A stretch of DNA of 64,000 bases, taken from positions 124,001-188,000 of the forward strand of contig NZ_JAWLAR010000005.1 in the NCBI RefSeq assembly GCF_041395345.1, given 5' to 3'. The first letter of the stretch is position 1; each line of letters begins with the position of its first letter. A model generated the notes under the pieces. The model did no database searches and was not told where the DNA came from. It saw nothing but the letters and a program-made list of their open reading frames with translations. Below are positions 44,486 through 51,553 of this stretch, piece after piece. This stretch comes from Dokdonella sp041395345. GTDB lineage: Bacteria; Pseudomonadota; Gammaproteobacteria; Xanthomonadales; Rhodanobacteraceae. Made by a program: the position numbers and the translations under genes.

Positions 44486-44675
44486 GCCACCACAGGTGCC
44501 CGATTTCTGATCGGGTGAAACGGGAAGCCGGTCCGCGATTCGTCGCAATTCCGGCGCTGCCCCCGCAACGGTAGGCAAGACAAACCTGATCGATTGACCA
44601 CTGTGCAACGCACGGGAAGGTGATCAGGCCGATGCGATCCGCATCGCTTGCAAGCCCGGAGACCGGCCTGAGGCA
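44486..44675 (+). ncRNA. Cobalamin (B12) riboswitch
   Basis: The conserved order is present: acAGGTGCcc, then GGGTGAAACGGGAAGCCGGT, GCTGCCCCCGCAACGGTA, CACTG...ACGGGAAGG, and the 3' element AAGCCCGGAGACCGGCCTG. These are the B12-box and core segments of the cobalamin riboswitch. The downstream gene is btuB, a B12 transporter, which fits. The aptamer ends about 130 bases before the btuB start. That gap holds a possible ribosome-site sequestering stem. Confidence 0.95.
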
Positions 44676-44755
44676 GACGTCTGATGACGTCTTCAGTTCC
44701 AGGCGTTGCGGCGGGCAACGGACGGGCATGAGTGGCTCCGTCCACGCGCGCTTGT

Positions 44756-44801
44756 TTCTCCGTGGCAACCCCTGGTTTTTCGCGGGTGTGCGTCCGGAGA
44801 A
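44756..44801 (+). promoter_or_regulatory. Predicted btuB expression platform (ribosome-site sequestering stem)
   Basis: TTCTCCG (44756-44762) is perfectly complementary to CGGAGAA (44795-44801), which contains the btuB ribosome binding site. The same TCTCCG could also pair with CGGAGA (44657-44662) inside the conserved aptamer. That allows a switch between sequestered and free sites. This is inference from pairing only. Confidence 0.45.
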
Positions 44802-44807
44802 TCCATC

Positions 44808-46610
44808 ATGTACCGTAATTTCCTGTTTTCGATCAGCCTTCTTGCCGCGCTTGGCGGCACCGCCCGTGCAGACGATCCCATCCTGCAGCCGGATGTCATC
44901 GTCACGGCCACGCGCTTCGCACAAACCATTGACGACACCCTGGCCGATGTCAGCGTCATCACGCGTGAAGACATCGAGATCAGCGGCACGCGCGACATCA
45001 GCGACCTGCTGCGCTTGCAGGCCGGTGTCGACGTGGCCCGCACCGGCGGTGCCGGAGGCCAGACTTCGGTGTTCCTGCGCGGCACCAACAACAACAATGT
45101 GCTCGTGCTGGTCGACGGCGTTCGTGCGGCTTCGCTGAGTACGGGCGCATTCACCTGGGAGACCCTGCCGCTGGCCTCGATCGAACGCATCGAGATCGTG
45201 CGCGGTCCGCGTGCAAGCTACTGGGGCTCGGATGCGATTGGTGGTGTCATACAGATCTTCACGCGAAAACTCGATGGCCCGCGCATCGCCGTGGGCTATG
45301 GCAGCTATGAAGATGCCAAGGCCGATGTCGGCATCGGCCAGCGCTTTGACCAGGGCGGATACAGTGTCCAGATCGGCGCTCGGAGCGTCGGAGGATTTCC
45401 GAGCCAGAACGAAAACGGCTTCGGGTACGAGGACAAGGACCACGGCCTGAGCAACCAGCATCTGGGTGCACGCGCCGACTACACCTGGGGCGAGCAGACG
45501 CTTGCCGGTGTTTTCGTGCGCAGCCAGGGCTCGGCCGAATTCGCAGGTGGCGAATCGAATTTCACCGAGCAGGTGTTCAATGGCTCGGTCTCCGGCCACA
45601 TCACGTCAGCCTGGCAACACCGGCTGAATCTGGGCTATGACTTCGAGCAATATCAGACGCCCGCCTATTTTTCGCAGTTCGAAACGCGGCGGGATTCCCT
45701 GGGCTGGCAGAACGAGATTGCCCTGGCCAGGTCCCAGCGCCTGATTCTCGGCATCGACTACGTCAACGAGCAGGGCGAGAACCTCGATACCTTCAGCAAT
45801 TCGCCGGTATACGACGAAAGCCGCAACAACACCGGTCTGTATGCAGGGTGGCATGCAGGGACTGAGCGACTGGACAGCGAGGTCGCCGTCCGCTTCGACG
45901 ATAACAGCCTGTTCGGTACCCACTGGACAGGTTCGGCCGCGGCAGGCTGGCGCTTCGGGGACAATGCGCGTGGTTATGCGAGCTACGGAGAAGGCTTTCG
46001 CGGCCCGACCCTGAACGAACAGTATTCGCCTGGCTTCGGGGGTCTGTACGCGGGCAATCCGGACCTGCAGCCGGAAGAGTCGCGCAGTGCGGAGATCGGC
46101 CTGGAGTTTTCGCCCGCTACCGGGCAACAGATCAAGGTCAACGCCTACTCGACCCGGATCACCAACCTGATCAGCTTCACCGGCGTGGATTTTCAGGCCG
46201 AGAACATCGCCAAGGCACGCATCGACGGCGTCGAGCTGGCCTACGAAAAGCAGGCTGGATCGTGGCAGATGAATCTGGCCTACACCTGGCAGGATCCGCG
46301 CAACGAGGACAGCGGAACACCCCTGCTTCGGCGCCCGGAACAAAAGTTTGCAGGTTCGCTGGACCGCGTTTTCGGCGAATCGGGGAGGTTCGGCATCGAG
46401 CTGTTTCATTCCGGCGAACGTCAGGACGTGGCCGGCATCAAGTTGCAGCCCTATACCCTCGTCAACCTGCGCGGAAGCTGGGATTTTTCGCCGCAATGGT
46501 CCGTGGTCGCCCGTGCCGAGAACATCGGAAACGTCGACTACGAACTGGCCTACGGGTACAACACGCCAGGCAGATCGATCCTGCTCGAGGTGGTCTGGTC
46601 AGGCGACTGA
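44808..46610 (+). CDS. btuB: TonB-dependent vitamin B12 receptor BtuB
   Basis: This 600-residue outer-membrane beta-barrel imports cobalamin using TonB energy. A signal peptide (LLAALGGTARA) is followed by a TonB-box region (DVIVTATR). The plug domain has SVITREDIEISGTRDISDLL, TSVFLRGTNNNNVLVLVDGV and ERIEIVRGPRASYWGSDAIG. The barrel has RSAEIGLEFSPATGQQIKV and a terminal aromatic-rich strand ending SILLEVVWSG. The ATG at 44808 has GGAGAA 6 bases ahead. It is controlled by the riboswitch upstream. No other B12 transport or synthesis gene is nearby. Confidence 0.94.
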   Translation: MYRNFLFSISLLAALGGTARADDPILQPDVIVTATRFAQTIDDTLADVSVITREDIEISGTRDISDLLRLQAGVDVARTGGAGGQTSVFLRGTNNNNVLVLVDGVRAASLSTGAFTWETLPLASIERIEIVRGPRASYWGSDAIGGVIQIFTRKLDGPRIAVGYGSYEDAKADVGIGQRFDQGGYSVQIGARSVGGFPSQNENGFGYEDKDHGLSNQHLGARADYTWGEQTLAGVFVRSQGSAEFAGGESNFTEQVFNGSVSGHITSAWQHRLNLGYDFEQYQTPAYFSQFETRRDSLGWQNEIALARSQRLILGIDYVNEQGENLDTFSNSPVYDESRNNTGLYAGWHAGTERLDSEVAVRFDDNSLFGTHWTGSAAAGWRFGDNARGYASYGEGFRGPTLNEQYSPGFGGLYAGNPDLQPEESRSAEIGLEFSPATGQQIKVNAYSTRITNLISFTGVDFQAENIAKARIDGVELAYEKQAGSWQMNLAYTWQDPRNEDSGTPLLRRPEQKFAGSLDRVFGESGRFGIELFHSGERQDVAGIKLQPYTLVNLRGSWDFSPQWSVVARAENIGNVDYELAYGYNTPGRSILLEVVWSGD

Positions 46611-46618
46611 TCGGCGCC

Positions 46619-46648
46619 GACAGCGAGGCATCCGGCCTCGCATCTGTC
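46619..46648 (+). terminator. Hairpin behind btuB
   Basis: GACAG-CGAGGC pairs with GCCTCG-CTGTC across a 5-base loop and a 3-base bulge, 8 bases after the btuB stop. There is no T-run, so it may only be an mRNA-stabilising end or a rho-assisted stop. Confidence 0.4.
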
Positions 46649-46700
46649 ACACGCCCCCGCTCCATGCCAGAATGCTGGCTGGAGCGCGTGGGGAAAGGCT

Positions 46701-49112
46701 GTGAGCAACGCTGCAAGTGGATCGGCCGGAAAAGCTGAGAACAAGGTCAAACTGGTGAGACTTGCCGAGCGCGCGTTTCCCAGACGCGTGCGTTTCCTGC
46801 TGGACGGACTGCAGGAACGCACCGCGTACTTCGAGGGTGCGCTGGGCCAGCTGTTCGATGAAGTCGAGCAACGCCTGTTCAAGCAGGCCGACTGTGCTCG
46901 CAGCAACGAACAACAGGCGCGATTCTTCGAGGCGATCCGCGAGATCAAGCGCGGCAAATCGGACATGCTGCCGAGATTCCTCGTCCATCTCGAATCAAGC
47001 CTGGCGACGATCGACAAGGAGCCCTCCGACACCGAGCAGGCGCCCGGGCGGGCCAACCGCAACCAGACCAAGCTTGAGCTGGTCGACTCTCGCGACCTCG
47101 AGATTTCCCTGGCCATCCAGGATATCGGCAACAAGACCGAAATCCGGCACACCTCTGCCCTGCACTTGCTCGGGCACCGGCTCGGCGTCATTGCCGGTCG
47201 CGCGGCTTTCGAATCGAGCGACATGCCGCTGGGCCCGATGGCCCTGGCCAGGGCCCTCGAATATGCGCTGTGCGAACTCGATCTCGAGCAGGAAGACCGC
47301 ATCAACGTGTTCCATGATTTCGACAGCGTGGTCATGGGCACGATCGGACAGTTCTACGAGAACCTGAATCGCTATCTTGCAGAACAGGGCGTGTTGCCGA
47401 ACCTGCAATTCCAGGGGCACAAGGGTCCCGCGCAGAAAACGGGCGGCGGCAAGGCTCCGGCAGCGGATGCGGAGCAGGCACCGGGTGGCGAAGAAGGTAC
47501 GGCGGCAGAGTCGCCTTCCGGCGGCCAGCCCCAGCCCGGCCAACGCTACGCCAGCAGCCCGCCGGCTCAAGGCCGGCCCGCTCCCGGTCAGCCCGGCCCG
47601 AGCCCGCGCAGACCTGCAGCGGCGCAGAGTTTCCCGGCCGACCCGTCCTCCTCACTCTCGGAGCAACCCGACTCCAATCTGTTCGCATCGCTGCGCGGAC
47701 TGCTGGCCGAACGCAGGCGTTCGCTGGATGTCCAGCAACCAGCATCGCCATCCGGATACATGGCGACGCGCGAAGATCTGCAAAGTGTACTCGGGGCGCT
47801 GCAGTCCATCTCCGCCGAACCCATTCAGCAGAACGGAAAGACCGTGCCGCGGAGCATCGGCCACGTCAAGCAGGATCTGCTCAATGAATTGCGCGCCAAG
47901 AGTCCGGATGGCCAGACGCCCGTGCTGGCCGAAGAGGATTCCGACACGATCGATCTGGTCGGCATGCTGTTCGACTACATCGGCCAGAACCTTGCTTCGC
48001 ATTCCGGCAGCCGCGAGCTGATCTCCAAACTGCAGGTGCCGGTGCTGCGCAGCGCGATCAGCGACAAGAACTTCTTCACCCAGCGCGATCATCCGGCACG
48101 ACAGCTGCTGAACAACGTGGCTGAAGCCAGCGTGATGTGGATGGGTGACGAGGAGACCGATACCGGCCTTGTCGACACAATGACTTCGATGGTCGACCGG
48201 GTCTCGAAGGAATTCACCGGCGACATGACTCTGGTGGAATCGCTGCTGGATGACCTGGGCCGCTACATGTCCCAGATTACCCGCCGCGCCGAAATCACCG
48301 AACGCCGTCACATCGACGCCGCGAAAGGACGCGAGCGACTCGACCTTTCACGCGAACAGGCAAATTCCGCGATCGCCCGCCTGCTCAAGCGCGGCAAGCC
48401 GGCACCGATGGTACGCGCTGTCCTCGAGCAGGCATGGACCGACGTTCTGGCCCTGACCCTGCTGCGGCAAGGCGAGGACAGCCAGGCCTATCGCCGTTGC
48501 CTTGCCGTTGCCGACCAGCTGATGCAGATCGGCTCCGGCTCCGATGTCGCCAAGGTCGAGGACAAGGTCCGTGAGGAAGTGCGCAGTGGCCTGCTCCAGG
48601 TCGGCCTGCATAGCGACGAAGTCGAAGGTGTTGTAGCCAAGCTGTTTGATCCGGCTTCGGTCGAGAAGAAGTCCAGCCACACCGAACTGGCCCATGCGCT
48701 CAAGAACAAGGCGCGCCTCGGTGGAGAAGTGGCGACCGGCAAGGCCGGGGAAAAGGCAGCGGAGGGTGACGGTCCGCCCAAGCCGTTGACTGCCGAAGAA
48801 AAGGACATGGTCCAGCGAATCCGTACATTGCCATTTGGCACCTGGTTCGAGTTCGTCACCAACCAGCAGGGCAGCGTGGTGCGTCGCAAGCTGGCCTGGT
48901 TTTCGACCGTCACGGGCCGGTGCCTATTCGTCAACCAGCGTGGCGCACGTGCCGAGGAAAAGACCATCGAGCAGCTGGCCAGGGATCTGGTCCGGGGTCA
49001 GGTGCGCATACACAAGAACGAATCAGGCAGCCTCATTGACCGCGCCTGGAAAGCGATCATGGGCAAATTGCAGCAATTCACCGGGCAGCCGGGTCTACCT
49101 GCTTCAGCGTGA
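46701..49112 (+). CDS. DUF1631 family protein
   Basis: This 803-residue protein starts at a GTG with GGGAAAGG just ahead. The DUF1631 features I recognise are RFLLDGLQERTAYFEGALGQ near the N-terminus and ARFFEAIREIKRGKSDMLPR. The C-terminal module has WFEFVTNQQGSVVRRKLAWF, then CLFVNQRGARAEEKTIEQL. In between is a disordered Pro/Gln/Ala/Gly linker (about 240-330). The C-terminal RRKLAW...LFVNQRG part looks like a PilZ-type barrel. Function is unknown; some databases mislabel the family. A PilZ gene follows 11 bases later, so a link to c-di-GMP signalling is a reasonable inference. Confidence 0.85.
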   Translation: MSNAASGSAGKAENKVKLVRLAERAFPRRVRFLLDGLQERTAYFEGALGQLFDEVEQRLFKQADCARSNEQQARFFEAIREIKRGKSDMLPRFLVHLESSLATIDKEPSDTEQAPGRANRNQTKLELVDSRDLEISLAIQDIGNKTEIRHTSALHLLGHRLGVIAGRAAFESSDMPLGPMALARALEYALCELDLEQEDRINVFHDFDSVVMGTIGQFYENLNRYLAEQGVLPNLQFQGHKGPAQKTGGGKAPAADAEQAPGGEEGTAAESPSGGQPQPGQRYASSPPAQGRPAPGQPGPSPRRPAAAQSFPADPSSSLSEQPDSNLFASLRGLLAERRRSLDVQQPASPSGYMATREDLQSVLGALQSISAEPIQQNGKTVPRSIGHVKQDLLNELRAKSPDGQTPVLAEEDSDTIDLVGMLFDYIGQNLASHSGSRELISKLQVPVLRSAISDKNFFTQRDHPARQLLNNVAEASVMWMGDEETDTGLVDTMTSMVDRVSKEFTGDMTLVESLLDDLGRYMSQITRRAEITERRHIDAAKGRERLDLSREQANSAIARLLKRGKPAPMVRAVLEQAWTDVLALTLLRQGEDSQAYRRCLAVADQLMQIGSGSDVAKVEDKVREEVRSGLLQVGLHSDEVEGVVAKLFDPASVEKKSSHTELAHALKNKARLGGEVATGKAGEKAAEGDGPPKPLTAEEKDMVQRIRTLPFGTWFEFVTNQQGSVVRRKLAWFSTVTGRCLFVNQRGARAEEKTIEQLARDLVRGQVRIHKNESGSLIDRAWKAIMGKLQQFTGQPGLPASA

Positions 49113-49123
49113 GGGTTACCAAA

Positions 49124-49462
49124 ATGAACGAGCATAGACGCTCACCACGCAAGGCCGCTTTCGTGACCATTCCGGTCACGAACAAGATGACCGGCCAGAC
49201 GATGGGGCGGATCGGCAATCTGTCCGCTGATGGCATGCTGATGGTGTGCGATCAGAAAGTCGCCGATGGCGCCCTGTTCCAATTCGGCTTCGAGCTGACC
49301 AATGGTCGCGGGCAACCCCAGACGATTGAAGTGGGGGCGCAGGAAATGTGGGAAGAACCCGCCAATGTTCCGGGTCAGTACTGGGCCGGATTCCATTTCA
49401 TCGACATCTCCGACCGCGATCTCGAAGCGATCGAATCCTGGCTCGGCGATCTCGAGGACTAG
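49124..49462 (+). CDS. PilZ domain protein
   Basis: This 112-residue single-domain protein has RRSPR (5-9) for RxxxR and NLSADG (32-37) for the (D/N)xSxxG motif, both needed to bind c-di-GMP. AGFHFIDISDRDLEAIESWL ends the domain. The ATG at 49124 with GAGGGT upstream is preferred over a GTG at 49109. It is probably co-transcribed with the DUF1631 gene. It is a likely effector of c-di-GMP, perhaps for pili or motility. Confidence 0.92.
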   Translation: MNEHRRSPRKAAFVTIPVTNKMTGQTMGRIGNLSADGMLMVCDQKVADGALFQFGFELTNGRGQPQTIEVGAQEMWEEPANVPGQYWAGFHFIDISDRDLEAIESWLGDLED

Positions 49463-49491
49463 CCGGCTGGAGAAATTTCGGCAAGGTTCGT

Positions 49492-49531
49492 GTCGCCACC
49501 GCGCGGGCCTGGCTGGGCGGACGGTGGCGAC
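49492..49531. terminator. Perfect 10-pair inverted repeat between convergent genes
   Basis: GTCGCCACCG (49492-49501) and CGGTGGCGAC (49522-49531) flank a 20-base loop, between the PilZ stop at 49462 and the TetR stop at 49535. It lacks a T-run on either strand, so a bidirectional terminator role is only likely. Confidence 0.45.
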
Positions 49532-49534
49532 CTG

Positions 49535-50209
49535 TCAGGTGACCGGATTGCGCGGCGCATAGGCACGCAGGAACAAGTCGACGGTAGCCGAAACGTGCGC
49601 TTCGATTTCCGCTTCGGCAAACGGAGCGCCGGTGCATCCGCAAAGCTGACGCGCATGCAGCTCACCCTTGAGCAGGCAAAAGAACTGCGAGGAAGCGCGC
49701 GGAATATCGGGCACGACCAATTGGCCGGCCTCCACTTCACGTTCAAGAAAACTCGCGAATTCGCTTTGCAGGGTCTGCGGTCCTGCTTCCCAGAACATTT
49801 GTGCCAGCTTTTCGGATCCGCCAGCACCCGTGGTCAGCAAGCGGTGCAAGGCAATGGCCTCTTCACTGGTCACCAGGGCGAAGAACGCTCGCGCGATGGC
49901 CAGCAGCTGCTCGCGCAGCGGTCCGCGCACGTCGACGTCGAACAACTCGCCAGGCATCTGCTCGGCACATTTCGCCCTGACTGCTTCGGCGAACAGGCTT
50001 TCCTTGTCCGTGAAGTGGCTGTAGACGGTCAGCTTGGAGACACCGGCCAGAGCCGCGATCGTATCCATGCTGGTTCCGTCGAATCCGTGCACGGGAAACA
50101 GCTGCTTGGCAGCCTGCAGGATGGCAGCCCGCTTTTCGAGATCCTTGGGACGCCCCGGACCACAGGACTTGGCGGTGGATGCATTCATCGAAGAAATTAC
50201 TGGACTCAT
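49535..50209 (-). CDS. TetR/AcrR family transcriptional regulator
   Basis: This regulator of about 224 residues has an N-terminal helix-turn-helix: KRAAILQAAKQLFPVHGFDG, TIAALAGVSKLTVYSHFTDK. The ligand domain contains FFALVTSEEAIALHRLLTTG. It probably represses the divergent RND efflux genes and its own gene. Starts at 50209 and 50188 are both possible. Longer readings run into the intergenic region and the next gene. Confidence 0.9.
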   Translation of the reverse strand: MSPVISSMNASTAKSCGPGRPKDLEKRAAILQAAKQLFPVHGFDGTSMDTIAALAGVSKLTVYSHFTDKESLFAEAVRAKCAEQMPGELFDVDVRGPLREQLLAIARAFFALVTSEEAIALHRLLTTGAGGSEKLAQMFWEAGPQTLQSEFASFLEREVEAGQLVVPDIPRASSQFFCLLKGELHARQLCGCTGAPFAEAEIEAHVSATVDLFLRAYAPRNPVT

Positions 50210-50273
50210 CAGTTTTGCATGATTACTATACCACGCAGTACACGAACTGTCGCTGCCTGCGGGAATTGTAACC
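50210..50273. promoter_or_regulatory. Divergent tetR / RND control region
   Basis: This 64-base gap has to hold both promoters and the operator. Short inverted repeats are seen (TACT-9-AGTA and the overlapping CAGT-6-ACTG near 50225-50250). A TetR-type operator is expected here, but the exact site is inference. Confidence 0.4.
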
Positions 50274-51374
50274 ATGCACTCCACCGCTGTCGCCCGAACT
50301 GCCTGTGCCGCACTGCTGGCCGCCTTGCTGGCGGGCTGCAGCACACAGGCCGAAATCGCTGCCCCGCCCCGTATCGCACGCGTGGCCCAGGTCGAGGCCA
50401 ACAGCGTTCAGGGTGTCGAGGTCTACCCGGGTGATGTGCATGCCCGCCACGAAAGCGGGCTGGGCTTTCGCGTGAGTGGCAAGATCAATGCGCGCAAGGT
50501 CGACGTCGGCGCCCACGTCAGGAACGGCCAGGTGCTGGCGACCATCGACCCGCGCGACCTGGAGCTGGCCCAGGCCAGCGCCCAGGCGACGCTGGCCTCG
50601 GCCGAGGCAGCCTACCAGCTGGCAAGATCCGAACATGATCGCTACAAGACCTTGAGCGACAAGCGTTTTGTCAGCCAGTTCGACCTCGAAGCCAAGACCA
50701 ACGCGCTGGCAGCGGCGAAAGCCCATGTCACCGAGGCGCGCGCCGCGCTCGACACGGCCCGCAACCAGGCCAACTACGCCGAGCTGCGCGCCGACGCCGA
50801 TGGTGTGATCACGGCAGTTTCGGCTGAGGCCGGGCAGGTCGTCGGTGCCGGCCAGGTCGTCATGACCCTGGCCCATGATGGCCCCAAGGAAGTCGAGATC
50901 AGCGTACCCGAGCAAGCCATCGCGCAGCTCGAGGTGGGTGCCGAAGCCGCCGTCGAGTTGTGGACCGAATCCGGCACGCTGCAGCAGGCTCGCGTGCGCG
51001 AGATTGCCCCGGACGCCGATTCGACGACGCGCACCTATCGCGTCCGCGTCGCCTTCGCAGAGGACGCCAGCGGCGCCCGCCTCGGCCAGACCGCACGCGT
51101 CTACTTCACTTCAGCCGGCAACGAACATCAGGTGCGCGTTCCCCTGAGCGCGCTCTACGAAAAGGATGGCGAGCCGGCGATCTGGCTGGTCGACCCGAAC
51201 ACAAGCAAGGTCCACCTCACCGCCGTGGAGTTGCAGAACTATGGCGAGAGCGGTGCCCTGATCAACAACGGCCTGGAATCGGAGAGCTGGATCGTGACCG
51301 CGGGCGTACACCGTCTGCGCGAGGGGGAGGTCATCAATCCGATCGACGATCTCAACCGCCGCGTCACCTTCTGA
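50274..51374 (+). CDS. RND efflux membrane fusion (adaptor) lipoprotein
   Basis: This 366-residue periplasmic adaptor has a lipobox (LLAALLAGC). A lipoyl/barrel-sandwich half (SGKINARKVDVGAHVRNGQV) is followed by an alpha-hairpin (about 95-165: ASAEAAYQLARSEHDRYKTL) and a second lipoyl half (GVITAVSAEAGQVVGAGQVV). A beta-barrel domain completes the protein. It bridges the RND pump to a TolC-type outer channel; tolC lies at 55990. It is the first gene of the efflux pair, divergent from tetR. Confidence 0.94.
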   Translation: MHSTAVARTACAALLAALLAGCSTQAEIAAPPRIARVAQVEANSVQGVEVYPGDVHARHESGLGFRVSGKINARKVDVGAHVRNGQVLATIDPRDLELAQASAQATLASAEAAYQLARSEHDRYKTLSDKRFVSQFDLEAKTNALAAAKAHVTEARAALDTARNQANYAELRADADGVITAVSAEAGQVVGAGQVVMTLAHDGPKEVEISVPEQAIAQLEVGAEAAVELWTESGTLQQARVREIAPDADSTTRTYRVRVAFAEDASGARLGQTARVYFTSAGNEHQVRVPLSALYEKDGEPAIWLVDPNTSKVHLTAVELQNYGESGALINNGLESESWIVTAGVHRLREGEVINPIDDLNRRVTF

Positions 51375-51425
51375 TCTGGACGACATCCGCGCCGGCTCGA
51401 GAATCAACCGGTTCAACCCCTCTTC

Positions 51426-51467
51426 CTGTGCTGCTGGAGATCCTCCCTCTCCCCGCCAGCAGCACAG
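51426..51467 (+). repeat. Perfect 12-pair hairpin between adaptor and pump genes
   Basis: CTGTGCTGCTGG (51426-51437) and CCAGCAGCACAG (51456-51467) form a perfect stem with an 18-base pyrimidine-rich loop, in the 179-base gap between the two RND genes. There is no T-run after it, so it is more likely an RNA-processing or partial-attenuation element than a full terminator. Confidence 0.7.
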
Positions 51468-51553
51468 TGAAGAGGACTCACGCCTCCGCGAAGTCGGCAT
51501 GCGCCGGGAGTATTCGCTCGAGGCCTGCAGGGGAATAGCCCGAGAGCGCAACG

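Noticed and set aside
44088..45599. Minus-strand open frame of about 500 codons across the heptamer array
   Set aside because: It runs through the repeat (giving a PIPYSLF repeat), the riboswitch and btuB in antisense. It is an artefact of a stop-free repeat.
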